A DNA stretch of 64,000 nucleotides from Vibrio crassostreae (GCF_024347415.1 NZ_AP025476.1:1178001-1242000), one strand, 5' to 3'; shown: positions 1-9,979, numbered from the stretch's first letter. The notes: a model not told the origin generated them from the letters alone. Numbers and translations: made by a program.

Positions 1-2953
1 CTTGCTCAAGCATCTCCATGTACAAGGTGAAACCAACCGACTGGATTTGACCACTTTGCTCATCGCCTAATAGCTCACCAGCACCACGAATCTCTAAGTC
101 ATGGGTTGCTAGCGTAAAGCCTGCACCTAAGTCTTCAAGTGAAGCAATGGCGTCCAATCGTTTGACCGCGTCTTTGGTCATTGCTTTCGGGGGAGGTGTT
201 AGCAAGTAGGCATAAGCTTGGTGGTGAGAACGGCCCACACGACCACGCAATTGGTGAAGCTGAGCTAAACCAAGGTTATCGGCTCTGTCCATCAAGATAG
301 TATTAGCTGTTGGTACATCGATACCGGTTTCGATGATGGTTGTACACACCAACAAGTTAAAGCGCTGGTGGTAGAAGTCATTCATGATGCGTTCCAGTTC
401 GCGCTCTCGCATCTGGCCATGAGCCACGGTAACGCGCGCTTCTGGAATCAGCTTCTGTAGTAACTCTGCTGTTTTCTCAATCGTGTCGACTTGGTTGTGC
501 AGGAAGTAAACCTGCCCACCACGCATAATTTCACGCAGCACCGCTTCTCTGACGATCGCATCATCACTTTCGCGAACGAAGGTTTTAATTGCCAAGCGTC
601 GTGCGGGTGGTGTTGCGATGATAGACAAATCACGCATACCACTCATTGCCATGTTCAGCGTTCGCGGGATTGGTGTAGCAGTGAGCGTAAGGATGTCGAC
701 ATCCGCACGCATTGCTTTCACTTTCTCTTTCTGACGTACACCGAAGCGGTGTTCTTCATCGACAACCAGCAAGCCAAGGTCTTTAAACTTAATATCGCTA
801 GAAAGAAGCTTGTGAGTCCCCACCAAGATGTCGACCTTACCCTCGGCGACATCTTGCATGATCAGCTTTTGCTCTTTAGCTGATTTGAATCGGGATAGAA
901 CTTCAACACGAATCGGCAAGTTGGCGAAACGGTCCCTGAAGTTTTCGAAGTGTTGCTGAGCAAGCAGGGTAGTAGGGACTAAAACCGCCACTTGCTTGCT
1001 GTTATCGGTACACACGAATGCCGCGCGCATTGCCACTTCTGTCTTACCAAAGCCCACATCACCACACACTAGGCGGTCCATGGCTTTTGCTTGGCACATG
1101 TCAGACATCACTGCATTGATGGCCATAGCTTGGTCATCGGTTTCTTCAAATGGGAAACCAGACTTGAAAGTCGCGTATTGGCCACGGTCGAGCACAAATT
1201 TGTAGCCAGGTTTCAGCTCACGCTTAGCGTAAACATCAAGTAGCTCCGCTGCAACATCACGGACTTTCTCTGCGGCGCGTTTACGAGCTTTTTGCCACGC
1301 TTCGCCACCGAGTTTATGCAGTGGTGCAGAATCTTCAGCGCCACCAGAGTAACGCCCGATTAAGTTCAAAGACGCAACTGGCACGTAGAGCTTGGCATCG
1401 TTTTGATACTCAAGCGTTACGTATTCGGTTTTCATGCCGCCGGCTTCGAGTGTTTGCAAGCCGATGTAACGACCAATACCGTGGTCAATGTGCACAACAG
1501 GCTGACCCGGTTTAAGTTCTGCCAAGTGGCGAATTACGGTATCGCTATTAACGCTTTTCTTATCTTTCTTACGACGCTGAACAACACGATCGCCAAGTAA
1601 GTCGCTTTCACAGATAAGGGCGATGTTGTGCTCTTCATGGATAAAACCGTGTTCAGCAGAGCCAAGGATCAGGCTGAACTTATCTTTGCCTTTAATCGCT
1701 TCGTCGAGGTTTTCAACTTCGCTTGGACGAACTTTAATGCCTCGAAGCAACTCACTCAGAGCCTCACGGCGACCTTCAGACTCAACTGAAAAAACCACTT
1801 TGCCTTCGAAGGCTTCAGTGAACTTTCTTAGGTTTGCGAGTGGCTCTTTATTCTGATGTTGAACACTGAGGTCAGGCAGTGACGTAACTGGAAGGTTGAT
1901 GCGTCCAGCTTTCTCTTCAATAGATTCTAAGCTTAGGTTGACCTGTGGTTTCTGTTTGAAGTGTGCGAATAGCTCGTCTTTCTTTAGCCATAGTTGTTCA
2001 GGTGTCAGCAGTGGTCGTAATGGATCAACACCGCGCTGTTCGTATCTGTGAGCAACATCAGCAAGGAACGAATCAACAGCTGTTTCTACGTCACCAAGAA
2101 CTAAGAGTTGCGCTTCATCGGCAACGTAATCAAACAAGGTTTCTGTGTGATCGAAGAACAGCGGTTGCCAATACTCAATACCAGCAGGCCAAGTCCCTTT
2201 TGAAACCTGCATATAAACCGATTCTGGTTCGCGGCGGGCATCAAACTGTTGGCGCCAACGAATACGGAAATCTTCAATCGCTGTTTCCGAGGTTGGAAAC
2301 TCATGAGCAGGCAGAAGGCGAATCTCGGAGATATCTTCGATAGAGCGTTGATTCTCAGGATCGAAGGTACGAATCGTATCGATTTCATCATCAAAGAAGT
2401 CTATACGATATGGGTCTTTACTGCCCATTGGGAATAGGTCGAGAATAGAACCACGGCTTGCGTATTCACCTGGGCCAAACACTTGATCAACGTAACGATA
2501 GCCTGACTTTTCAAGCTGCAAGCGCAGTTTCTCAAGCGAGTAGAGATCGCCCGTTTTCACCATTAGAGTGTGCTGCAGCAAAAAGTCGCGCGGTGACTGG
2601 CGTTGCAATAACGTGCTGATCGGAACGATCGTGATGCCGTCTTTTAATGTCGGCAAAGCATAAAGGCGTGCGATACGATCTGAGATGATCTCTTGGTGCG
2701 GCGAAAAGCTGTCGTAAGGCAGTGTTTCCCAGTCTGGGAATAGTGCGACTTCATGCGCCGTAAACTGTTCAATTTCAGATTGTAGCTTAAGTGCGACTTG
2801 TGGGTCTGGCACTGCAAGTACGGTATGGCTATTGTGCTGCTCTGCGAGTTTAGCAATGGCCAGAGCGAGAGACGAACCGACTAGGTTACCGATGTGCTTT
2901 TTGTCACCGGCACCTTTAAGTTTAGGTAGTGTAAATATGGATTTTTTGGTCAT
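1..2953 (-). CDS. mfd: Transcription-repair coupling factor Mfd (partial, C-terminus outside window)
   Basis: Mfd is an ATP-dependent DNA translocase that removes RNA polymerase stalled at lesions and recruits UvrA. The frame reads from an ATG at 2951-2953 (MTKKSIFTLP) leftwards off the window edge. About 984 residues are visible of a family length near 1,150. The N-terminal UvrB-like part and the RNAP-interaction region are present. The SF2 motor shows Walker A GDVGFGKTE, a DEEH box (VVDEEHRFG), motif III TATPIPRT and the helicase C-terminal motifs TGIDVP and QLRGRVGR. What is missing is the end of the translocation module and the D7 domain. It lies 6 bp downstream of the PilZ-like gene on the same strand and is probably cotranscribed with it. 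Confidence 0.97.
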   Translation of the reverse strand, partial: MTKKSIFTLPKLKGAGDKKHIGNLVGSSLALAIAKLAEQHNSHTVLAVPDPQVALKLQSEIEQFTAHEVALFPDWETLPYDSFSPHQEIISDRIARLYALPTLKDGITIVPISTLLQRQSPRDFLLQHTLMVKTGDLYSLEKLRLQLEKSGYRYVDQVFGPGEYASRGSILDLFPMGSKDPYRIDFFDDEIDTIRTFDPENQRSIEDISEIRLLPAHEFPTSETAIEDFRIRWRQQFDARREPESVYMQVSKGTWPAGIEYWQPLFFDHTETLFDYVADEAQLLVLGDVETAVDSFLADVAHRYEQRGVDPLRPLLTPEQLWLKKDELFAHFKQKPQVNLSLESIEEKAGRINLPVTSLPDLSVQHQNKEPLANLRKFTEAFEGKVVFSVESEGRREALSELLRGIKVRPSEVENLDEAIKGKDKFSLILGSAEHGFIHEEHNIALICESDLLGDRVVQRRKKDKKSVNSDTVIRHLAELKPGQPVVHIDHGIGRYIGLQTLEAGGMKTEYVTLEYQNDAKLYVPVASLNLIGRYSGGAEDSAPLHKLGGEAWQKARKRAAEKVRDVAAELLDVYAKRELKPGYKFVLDRGQYATFKSGFPFEETDDQAMAINAVMSDMCQAKAMDRLVCGDVGFGKTEVAMRAAFVCTDNSKQVAVLVPTTLLAQQHFENFRDRFANLPIRVEVLSRFKSAKEQKLIMQDVAEGKVDILVGTHKLLSSDIKFKDLGLLVVDEEHRFGVRQKEKVKAMRADVDILTLTATPIPRTLNMAMSGMRDLSIIATPPARRLAIKTFVRESDDAIVREAVLREIMRGGQVYFLHNQVDTIEKTAELLQKLIPEARVTVAHGQMRERELERIMNDFYHQRFNLLVCTTIIETGIDVPTANTILMDRADNLGLAQLHQLRGRVGRSHHQAYAYLLTPPPKAMTKDAVKRLDAIASLEDLGAGFTLATHDLEIRGAGELLGDEQSGQIQSVGFTLYMEMLEQ

Positions 2954-2959
2954 GTTAAT

Positions 2960-3529
2960 TTACTTGTTATCTCGGTCTAGAGAGCGTTGACGCAAGAGTT
3001 TCTGTTGTTGATGAAGTGCCGCTTTAATTAGCAGGTCTTGGTCGGTATCGCGAAGATGAGCGTATTTAAATTTGATTTCGAAACCTGAGTCTTTCGCTTC
3101 GCTAGCAAATACTTCTGCGTAGCAATAAATGGCTGCAGCTGGGTGCTCTAGGAAAAGTTTGGCTTTTACCAAGCGACCTGGTTCGATGTCTGCTTTTGAA
3201 AAGCAGGAAAACTGACTCGCACCAAATGAATAGGTGTGAGTACGAAATTTCTCATCATCTTGCTGCGACAACATAAAGCTCAACAAGAGGTTTAATTTTG
3301 AGTTTTGTGCATCCAATAAACTGGTGACATTCTTCAAGTCGCTGTTTTTCAGTTCAGCACGAGCGCTGTCAGCTAACAGATCCAATTGGCTAAATTCACT
3401 TGCCACCACAAATGGTGCTGGGATCTCAGATTCGAATTGAATTTGAGAGGGTAAAGTGAAGCCGCTGTCCATTGGTTCAATATTAGCGGTAAGGCTATGG
3501 TGAACGGTGAAAAACTCTTGTTCTGTCAT
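2960..3529 (-). CDS. PilZ-like protein (PlzB-type), upstream of mfd
   Basis: This is a 189-residue soluble protein with no signal peptide or membrane segment. Residues ~95-175 look like a PilZ beta-barrel: a short Gly/Ser-rich turn (SFGASQFSC), then a strand pattern ending in PGRLVKAKLFL. The N-terminal ~90 residues are a separate acidic, partly helical domain. The c-di-GMP-binding RxxxR and D/NxSxxG signatures are not recognisable, so ligand binding is doubtful. From memory, V. cholerae has a PilZ protein, PlzB, in this position beside mfd; I assign the family from that synteny and the fold pattern. It is probably cotranscribed with mfd, whose start codon is 6 bp downstream. Confidence 0.7.
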   Translation of the reverse strand: MTEQEFFTVHHSLTANIEPMDSGFTLPSQIQFESEIPAPFVVASEFSQLDLLADSARAELKNSDLKNVTSLLDAQNSKLNLLLSFMLSQQDDEKFRTHTYSFGASQFSCFSKADIEPGRLVKAKLFLEHPAAAIYCYAEVFASEAKDSGFEIKFKYAHLRDTDQDLLIKAALHQQQKLLRQRSLDRDNK

Positions 3530-3756
3530 GCGTTAGTTCCTTGAAGTGATCTATTGATTATCGCTATGTGGCCGCAGTAATCAAGGTCAGTTAATTGAAA
3601 GTCTCAAATAGTTGTTTGAAATTTGGCAATTTGACAAGGTTCTGTTTTTCAAGCCTAACTAATTGAGTTAATTCACTCTATATTTTCAATTAACCCCTAC
3701 ACAGTAACAGCAATACCCGTTACATTAACCCGCATCCCCTTTAGATGGTTCAAAGT
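3530..3756. promoter_or_regulatory. Divergent plzB-like/lolC intergenic region with nested inverted repeats
   Basis: This AT-rich region separates the divergent PilZ-like gene and lolC and must hold both promoters. Three inverted repeats are visible. TTGATTA at 3554-3560 pairs with TAATCAA at 3578-3584. TTAATTGAAA at 3591-3600 pairs with TTTCAATTAA at 3684-3693. TAACT/AGTTA arms lie at 3656-3670. A TTGACA (3631-3636) and a TATATT (3679-3684) are promoter-like hexamers but not at ideal mutual spacing. Function is inferred only. Confidence 0.4.
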
Positions 3757-4965
3757 ATGTTTCATCCTATTTCGTTGTTTGTTGGCCTACGCTATTTGAA
3801 AGGCCGTTCAGGTGATCGCTTTAGCCGTTTTGTTTCTTATATGTCGACGGCAGGTATCACCATTGGTGTGCTGTCTTTGGTTACTGTTTTATCGGTAATG
3901 AATGGATTCGAAGCGCAGTTAAAAGACCGAATTCTTGGTGTTCTTCCTCAGGCCGTGGTTTATGAGCAAGGCGGCACCACCTCTCTTTCTGCTCAAGCGC
4001 CTAATTTTGCAGAGCAAATGTCTCTTAATGGTCACGTTGAGCCGATTGTTCGCAGTGAGGCAGTAATTCAGAGTCCGGCTCAGTTATCTGCAGGGCTGTT
4101 AATCGGCATTGAGCCTAATTCAGATGACCCTCTTCAGAACCACTTAATTGCAGGTCGATTGTCTTCACTTAAAGCGGGTCAGTATCAGCTATTTCTTGGT
4201 CATACCTTGGCGAGAAATTTGAAGGTGTCTATGGGTGACAAAGTTCGCCTGATGGTGACCAGCGCTAGCCAATACACACCATTAGGTCGTATTCCAAGCC
4301 AACGAAATTTCACTGTTGCTGGTATTTTTAATACTGGCTCTGATATCGATGCTCAATTGATGGTGACAGATATTAAAGATGCTGGGCGTTTGATGCGCTA
4401 CAAATCAGATACCATTTCAGGCTGGAGACTATTTTTTGAAGACCCGTTTGAAGTCGCAGAATTATCGACTCAACCATTACCTGAAGGTTGGTTGTGGAGT
4501 GATTGGCGAGACCAACGTGGCGAGCTGTTTCAAGCGGTGCGCATGGAAAAGAATATGATGGGCTTGATGCTTGGTCTTATCATCGGTGTTGCTGCATTTA
4601 ATATTATTTCCGCGCTTATTATGGTGGTGATGGAGAAGCAGTCTGAAGTCGCGATTCTTAAAACACAAGGCATGACCGATGGTCAAGTCATGGGAATTTT
4701 TATGGTTCAAGGTGCAAGTAGTGGCGTGATTGGGGCGCTCTCTGGTGGAGTATTGGGCGTTGCCCTAGCAATGAACCTTAATACTATTTTAGAGGCGATG
4801 GGGGTTGCTCTATTCTCATTTGGTGGCCAACTACCAATTTTAATTAACCCAATTCAAATCGCCGTTGTTGTGGTTCTGGCTATCGCACTTAGCTTGATTG
4901 CCACTGTATTCCCTTCTTATCGTGCATCGTCTGTGAAACCTGCTGAGGCCCTTCGTTATGAGTAA
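3757..4965 (+). CDS. lolC: Lipoprotein-releasing ABC transporter permease LolC
   Basis: LolC is one of the two inner-membrane permeases of LolCDE, which extracts outer-membrane lipoproteins from the inner membrane and passes them to LolA. The fold is typical: an N-terminal cytoplasmic segment, TM1 at about residues 20-45, a large periplasmic MacB_PCD-like domain, and three C-terminal TM helices in an FtsX domain. An in-frame ATG at 3745 would add MVQS. I prefer the ATG at 3757 because [16 protein letters not shown] aligns with the start of the family (E. coli MYQPVALFIGLRYMRG); neither start has a strong ribosome binding site. The 3' end overlaps lolD by 8 bp, which indicates translational coupling. 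Confidence 0.95.
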   Translation: MFHPISLFVGLRYLKGRSGDRFSRFVSYMSTAGITIGVLSLVTVLSVMNGFEAQLKDRILGVLPQAVVYEQGGTTSLSAQAPNFAEQMSLNGHVEPIVRSEAVIQSPAQLSAGLLIGIEPNSDDPLQNHLIAGRLSSLKAGQYQLFLGHTLARNLKVSMGDKVRLMVTSASQYTPLGRIPSQRNFTVAGIFNTGSDIDAQLMVTDIKDAGRLMRYKSDTISGWRLFFEDPFEVAELSTQPLPEGWLWSDWRDQRGELFQAVRMEKNMMGLMLGLIIGVAAFNIISALIMVVMEKQSEVAILKTQGMTDGQVMGIFMVQGASSGVIGALSGGVLGVALAMNLNTILEAMGVALFSFGGQLPILINPIQIAVVVVLAIALSLIATVFPSYRASSVKPAEALRYE

Positions 4966-5650
4966 TTTTCTTCAATGTAATGATATCCGTAAAACGTACC
5001 GTGAAGGCTCGTTAGATACAGAGGTGCTCAAGGGAGTCAGCTTTGAAATCGAAAAGGGTGAGCTAGTAGCAATCATCGGCACCTCTGGCTCGGGCAAAAG
5101 TACCTTACTACATATCTTAGGCGCGCTTGATGATGCCTCTGCAGGCAGTGTGAGTTTTCTTGGTCAGGACTTAGCATCTTTGAGTTCAAATAAGCAAGCG
5201 AAGCTTCGCAATCAACATCTCGGTTTTGTTTATCAATTCCACCACCTTCTTTCTGATTTTTCTGCATTAGAAAACGTAGCTATGCCGTTACTTATTGGCG
5301 GCGAGAAACCTGCGAAAGCAAAACAAGAAGCTCAACTGTTACTTGATAAAGTTGGGTTAAGCCACCGTGTTGATCACCGACCTTCAGAACTTTCTGGTGG
5401 TGAAAGACAGCGTGTGGCAATTGCTCGTGCATTGGTAAACAAACCTGCTTTAGTTTTAGCTGATGAGCCGACTGGTAACCTTGACCACAATACCGCACTG
5501 TCAATTTACGACTTAATGCGTGAGCTCAACCGTGAATACGATACTGCTTTCTTGGTGGTAACCCACGATGGTGAACTTGCGGGCAAGATGGACCGTCAAC
5601 TTCACATGCAAGATGGTTTGTTGGTTAACGTAGAAAAAGAGGTGAGCTAA
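4958..5650 (+). CDS. lolD: Lipoprotein-releasing system ATP-binding protein LolD
   Basis: LolD is the cytoplasmic ATPase of the LolCDE lipoprotein exporter; two copies power one LolC/LolE pair. The 230-residue protein has Walker [10 protein letters not shown] near residue 42, the Q-loop in YQFHHLL, signature LSGGERQR, Walker [12 protein letters not shown] and the H-loop in VVTHD, all typical of the MacB/LolD family. It starts inside the end of lolC and its stop codon directly abuts the GTG of lolE, so the three genes form one tight operon. Confidence 0.97.
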   Translation: MSNFLQCNDIRKTYREGSLDTEVLKGVSFEIEKGELVAIIGTSGSGKSTLLHILGALDDASAGSVSFLGQDLASLSSNKQAKLRNQHLGFVYQFHHLLSDFSALENVAMPLLIGGEKPAKAKQEAQLLLDKVGLSHRVDHRPSELSGGERQRVAIARALVNKPALVLADEPTGNLDHNTALSIYDLMRELNREYDTAFLVVTHDGELAGKMDRQLHMQDGLLVNVEKEVS

Positions 5651-6895
5651 GTGTTTTCTTCTTTATCTCTATTGATAGGCGGTCGGTTTAGCCGAGCGAA
5701 ACAGCGAGACAAGATGGTGTCGTTCATCTCTTTGTCTTCGACAATCGGCATTGCGGTTGGTGTCGCCGTGATCATTATCGGCTTGTCGGCCATGAATGGT
5801 TTTGAGCGTGAGCTTGAATCACGCGTGCTTTCTGTTATTCCACACGGTGAGTTTGAGGGCGTGAACGAGCCAGTAACTCGTTGGGAACATGTAATCGAAC
5901 AGTCCGAAAAAAACGACAAGGTTATGGCAGCTGCGCCTTATGTAAAAATTACAGCGCTTGCTGAAAAGGGCAAAGAGTTGAAAGCGATCGAAGTGCGCGG
6001 CGTTGACCCTAAGCGTGAGCAAGAAGTCTCGAGTTTGTCTAACTTCATCGATAAACAAGCTTGGAGTGAATTTAAGTCGGGGCAACAACAGATCATCTTG
6101 GGCTCAGGTGTAGCAGATGTGCTTGGCGCTAAAGTCGGTGATTATCTGACTTTGATGATTCCAACGGTGAATGGTTCTGTGAAGGTTCAGGCGCCAAAAC
6201 GTGTTCGAGTGAAAGTGGTGGGTTTGCTGACGCTTAATGGTCAGATAGACCACAGCTTGGCTCTAATCCCTATTGGTGATGCTCAAGTCTACGCAAACTT
6301 AGGTGAAGCGGTGACTGGAGTCTCTTTAAAAGTGACCGATGTGCTGAACGCGAACTCTATTGTGCGCGAAGTGGGCAATCAGCTTGATGTATACGTGTAT
6401 CTACGAAGCTGGCAACAGAAGTTTGGCTTCTTGTATCGAGATATCCAATTGGTTCGCACCATCATGTACCTGGTGATGGTACTGGTTATTGGCGTCGCTT
6501 GTTTCAATATTGTCTCGACTTTAATGATGGCAGTGAAAGACAGAGCATCAGAGATCGCGATCTTAAGAACCATGGGTGCATCAGATGGTCTAGTAAAGCG
6601 CATCTTTGTTTGGCAGGGCGTATTCTCAGGTGTGTTAGGCAGTTTAGTGGGGAGTGCGATAGGTGTGTTGGTGGCACTTAACCTCACTACGCTTATTAAA
6701 GGGCTTGAAAAGCTGGTCGATCACCAGTTCTTGTCCGGTGACATTTACTTTGTCGACTTTTTGCCATCACAATTGGATATGACGGATGTTGTTGTTGTGT
6801 CCGGTACTGCGATTGTGTTGAGTTTGCTGGCGACATGGTATCCAGCATCACGAGCGGCGAAGTTAAATCCGGCCTCGGTGCTTAGTTCTAAATAA
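5651..6895 (+). CDS. lolE: Lipoprotein-releasing ABC transporter permease LolE
   Basis: LolE is the second inner-membrane permease of LolCDE, paired with LolC, and binds the incoming lipoprotein. The 414-residue protein begins MFSSLSLLIGGRFSR from a GTG that follows the lolD stop with no gap. TM1 lies at about residues 27-50, then comes a periplasmic domain, then three TM helices from about residue 275 with an FtsX-type ending (LNPASVLSSK). LolC and LolE here are clearly paralogous but distinct, so this is the full LolCDE type rather than LolFD. A strong hairpin terminator follows at 6922-6950. Confidence 0.96.
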   Translation: MFSSLSLLIGGRFSRAKQRDKMVSFISLSSTIGIAVGVAVIIIGLSAMNGFERELESRVLSVIPHGEFEGVNEPVTRWEHVIEQSEKNDKVMAAAPYVKITALAEKGKELKAIEVRGVDPKREQEVSSLSNFIDKQAWSEFKSGQQQIILGSGVADVLGAKVGDYLTLMIPTVNGSVKVQAPKRVRVKVVGLLTLNGQIDHSLALIPIGDAQVYANLGEAVTGVSLKVTDVLNANSIVREVGNQLDVYVYLRSWQQKFGFLYRDIQLVRTIMYLVMVLVIGVACFNIVSTLMMAVKDRASEIAILRTMGASDGLVKRIFVWQGVFSGVLGSLVGSAIGVLVALNLTTLIKGLEKLVDHQFLSGDIYFVDFLPSQLDMTDVVVVSGTAIVLSLLATWYPASRAAKLNPASVLSSK

Positions 6896-6921
6896 TCAGC
6901 AGTCAGTTCTCTAGTAGATAC

Positions 6922-6950
6922 AAAAAAGGATCCCAATGGGATCCTTTTTT
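6922..6950. terminator. Bidirectional intrinsic terminator after lolE
   Basis: AAAAAAGGATCCCA and TGGGATCCTTTTTT form a near-perfect hairpin with A and T tracts on both sides. It can end lolE transcription on the plus strand and the DUF2062 gene (7088-7600) on the minus strand. Confidence 0.9.
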
Positions 6951-7087
6951 ATTGAATTCAATTCGTGTTCTTTACGACTTTCGTTACATGCCAATCTTGC
7001 AGAGGTCAGCGGCTCATCTGATTTTAACTTGTGTGCATTTTAAGTGAAGCGCATACAAGGTTAGATTGAATGACAAGGGACGGTCGT

Positions 7088-7600
7088 TCAGTACCTTGCT
7101 TGTCGCTTCTTCCAACTTCTTACTACTGAGTAACGCCATAAACCGCGAATACCAAAGTAGCCAGTCATTGCTGAAACCACCCCACAAATCAGACAACCCA
7201 ATAAGAACGGAGGCCCAATGGTGCTCATCTGCGCCAAGATGAAGTCCCAAGACAGCTCGAAGTGAAAGGCTTGCGGCGGAACATGCATAACAAACGCCCC
7301 GACTTTATAAGCAAAGTAGAAGAGAACGGGCATGGTGACCGGGTTACTGATCCAAACAAGTGCGACAGCCAGAGGCAGATTAACGCCACATGCGACGGCA
7401 AGGCCTGCAGACATAATCATTTGACTTGGTAGAGGGACAAACGCCATGAATAACCCAACAGCGAACGCGCCAGCCGCAGAGCGACGATTAAGGCACCATA
7501 AGTTGGGGTTGTACAAAACATTGCCAAAAACTTTCAATGCTTTCTGACGCTTGATTAACTCATGGTCAGGCATAAATCGTTTGATAAACTTTCTTGGCAT
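7088..7600 (-). CDS. DUF2062 family inner-membrane protein
   Basis: This 170-residue membrane protein of unknown function carries a DUF2062 domain over most of its length. A basic N-terminus (MPRKFIKRFMPDHEL) precedes a conserved block with an AAGAFAVGLFMAFVP-like helix and the family motif ISNPVTMPVLFYFAYKVG. Three hydrophobic helices are visible, at about residues 43-62, 66-90 and 138-156. The gene diverges from comEC with only 17 bp between the two start codons, so its promoter must overlap the comEC 5' end. A competence link is suggested only by this position. Confidence 0.85.
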   Translation of the reverse strand: MPRKFIKRFMPDHELIKRQKALKVFGNVLYNPNLWCLNRRSAAGAFAVGLFMAFVPLPSQMIMSAGLAVACGVNLPLAVALVWISNPVTMPVLFYFAYKVGAFVMHVPPQAFHFELSWDFILAQMSTIGPPFLLGCLICGVVSAMTGYFGIRGLWRYSVVRSWKKRQARY

Positions 7601-7617
7601 AGGAGGAAGCTACTCTC

Positions 7618-9948
7618 TTGTTTAACACTTGGTTCTTGATTTCATTTGCTGCGACAGTTGTGTCTGCCAGCTTCTGGCCTGTGATGCCACATTGGGTTTG
7701 GGCACCATTGATGCTGTTGCTACTGCTAGCATCAACAAAGTATAGCGTTTTCCGGAGTGCAAGAGGTCCAGTAACAGCATTGATACTAGTTATCTGCCTA
7801 GGGAATGCGATTGAAATACAAACGAGTCACTTATTCCAATCAGGGCAGAATACTACCATAAATGCTTCGGTTGTTAGCCTTTTTAGTGAAAATAGCCACG
7901 GTTTTGAAAGCGTAATAGTAGCCAGATCAATTAGCGGCGAAAAATCAATCTCTCCTCAATTGATAAAATTGCGTTTATTCACCCCTTTTAAGTTAACGCT
8001 TGGAGATGATGTCAATTTATCTGTGTCCATAAAGCCTGTATGGGGCAAACTCAATGAAGCAGGCTTTGATTTAGAAAAGTACTTGTTTAGTGCAGGCGTG
8101 GTTGCCAATGCAACTTACAGGGCCGATACCAAATATCGAATACACTCTAGCACCAACTTGCGAGCCCAATGGTTTGAAACCAGCCTTGAAAGGTTAAGTC
8201 GGCTGGCAAACCAAGACCTCATTATGGCTTTAAGCTTTGGGTATCGGGAGCTCATTCATCCTCAGCGGTGGGATTTACTTAAAAGTAGTGGCTTAATTCA
8301 TTTGATGGCTATCTCGGGACTCCATATCGGGATTGCCTTTGGTTTCGGTTATCAGTTAGGCAAGATATTCAGGTTACTTTCACCTTCATCTCTTTGGCTT
8401 CCTACGATGTTCGGGCTCGGCTTGGCCTATTTCTATAGTTGGTTTGCTGGATTCACGCTGCCAACTTTAAGAGCTTTAGTGATGTGCGTCATCGCCAGTT
8501 ATTTTTTGTGGCGTGGGCAGAATATCAGTTTGCTTCGGTATGTCGCTTTAAGTCTGTGCGTGGTTCTGCTGATTTGGCCGTTTTCAGTCTTGTCGAGCAG
8601 TCTTTGGTTATCCTTTGGTGCATTGGGCGCCGTTCTATATATCGCTTTAAATTGTCAGCATTCATCTTCAGTCTCTACATTTTTCGATCGAGTATTGTTG
8701 CTCATTAAGATCCAACTGATACTTACACTCCTGATCGCGCCGTTTTCCATGCTGTTTTTCAAAGGGGTCAGTTTAGTCTCTGTTTTCTACAATTTACTTC
8801 TTTTGCCTTGGGTATCGATGGTGACGATCCCGCTGTTGTTTCTGGCAATGTTTCTTAGCTTAATATCGGAGTCAGTGTCTAGTACGCTTGAACTCGGAGT
8901 GATAGAGAATGGTTTTGTTAGCCAACTGTGGAAGTTGGTCGACTTGTCGCTTGAGCCTCTCGTATATAGCCTTCCTTTCTCTGAGCGATTTTGGATTCAA
9001 GTCGATAATCATACAATTGAGTTATTTGTATTCCTTATTTTGTTTTTCGGCTTTGTTGGTCGATACCTCAAGCAAGCACTATCGATATTGCTAATTGCGC
9101 TGTTTGTGCTGTGGTGGGAATTCAGCAAACCCCAGCAAGAAAAGCTAACCATCGATATATTGGATGTTGGACACGGGTTGTCTTTAGTGTTGGAAAAGAA
9201 CAATCAGATTGTTGTTTATGATCTTGGCAATGCGTGGCCAGGAGGCTCGGTTGTTGAGTCTTTGTTGATTCCTACTTTGAATCAGCGGGGGATTCATGAA
9301 TTAGAAGGCGTGATTGTGAGTCATTTCGATTCTGACCATGCTGGTGGTTATCCGGCGTTGCTTGAAAACTACAACCCTAAGTGGATAAGAACCAGTCAGA
9401 ATATTAATCAACAACCCCAATCTACCACTCCAGCTCTGCCTAATATTCAAGCATGTACTCTTGGTGAGGTTTGGAACTGGCAAGGTATTGTTTTTGAAGT
9501 GTTATGGCCTCCCAAGCAAGTGAAGAGGGCGTACAACCCACATTCGTGCGTGGTCAAGATATCAGACTCAAATACAGATTTCTCGATGTTGCTCACTGGC
9601 GATGTTGAACTAGTAAGTGAGTGGTTACTTGCCCGTGAAGGTGAACGGCTTAGGAGTAATGTCATGTTGGTTCCGCATCATGGCAGTGATTCGTCATCGA
9701 TTAAGTCGTTTATTGAGGCAGTGTCACCTCAGCTGGCGATAGCTTCTCTAGCCAAAGGAAATCAGTGGGGAATGCCAAGTGCGTCTGTTGTTGAACGCTA
9801 TCAGGAAGCGGGGAGTACTTGGCTAGATACTGGAGACAGCGGACAAATAACCATCACTCTTAGCAAAGAAGGTTGGCAATATCATGCGATTAGAGAACAA
9901 CAAGGCGGGCAGTGGTATAGGCAGATGCTTCGTAAGGGAGTAGAATAG
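7618..9948 (+). CDS. comEC: DNA internalization-related competence protein ComEC/Rec2
   Basis: ComEC forms the inner-membrane channel that brings single-stranded DNA into the cytoplasm during natural transformation. The 776-residue protein has N-terminal hydrophobic helices, a DUF4131/OB-like periplasmic region, a competence (ComEC) polytopic domain around residues 190-470 with the family motif HLMAISGLHIG, and a C-terminal metallo-beta-lactamase-like domain with HFDSDHAGG near residue 570 and PHHGSD later. The start is TTG at 7618, chosen because an excellent AGGAGG lies at 7601-7606. It is followed by msbA 31 bp downstream, the usual comEC-msbA-lpxK order in vibrios. Confidence 0.95.
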   Translation: MFNTWFLISFAATVVSASFWPVMPHWVWAPLMLLLLLASTKYSVFRSARGPVTALILVICLGNAIEIQTSHLFQSGQNTTINASVVSLFSENSHGFESVIVARSISGEKSISPQLIKLRLFTPFKLTLGDDVNLSVSIKPVWGKLNEAGFDLEKYLFSAGVVANATYRADTKYRIHSSTNLRAQWFETSLERLSRLANQDLIMALSFGYRELIHPQRWDLLKSSGLIHLMAISGLHIGIAFGFGYQLGKIFRLLSPSSLWLPTMFGLGLAYFYSWFAGFTLPTLRALVMCVIASYFLWRGQNISLLRYVALSLCVVLLIWPFSVLSSSLWLSFGALGAVLYIALNCQHSSSVSTFFDRVLLLIKIQLILTLLIAPFSMLFFKGVSLVSVFYNLLLLPWVSMVTIPLLFLAMFLSLISESVSSTLELGVIENGFVSQLWKLVDLSLEPLVYSLPFSERFWIQVDNHTIELFVFLILFFGFVGRYLKQALSILLIALFVLWWEFSKPQQEKLTIDILDVGHGLSLVLEKNNQIVVYDLGNAWPGGSVVESLLIPTLNQRGIHELEGVIVSHFDSDHAGGYPALLENYNPKWIRTSQNINQQPQSTTPALPNIQACTLGEVWNWQGIVFEVLWPPKQVKRAYNPHSCVVKISDSNTDFSMLLTGDVELVSEWLLAREGERLRSNVMLVPHHGSDSSSIKSFIEAVSPQLAIASLAKGNQWGMPSASVVERYQEAGSTWLDTGDSGQITITLSKEGWQYHAIREQQGGQWYRQMLRKGVE

Positions 9949-9979
9949 ATAGATTATTGTGAGAAAATTAAGCGATTCT

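Noticed and set aside
491..883. 130-residue plus-strand ORF
   Set aside because: It lies antisense within mfd, whose frame carries clear helicase motifs; no ribosome binding site or family match.
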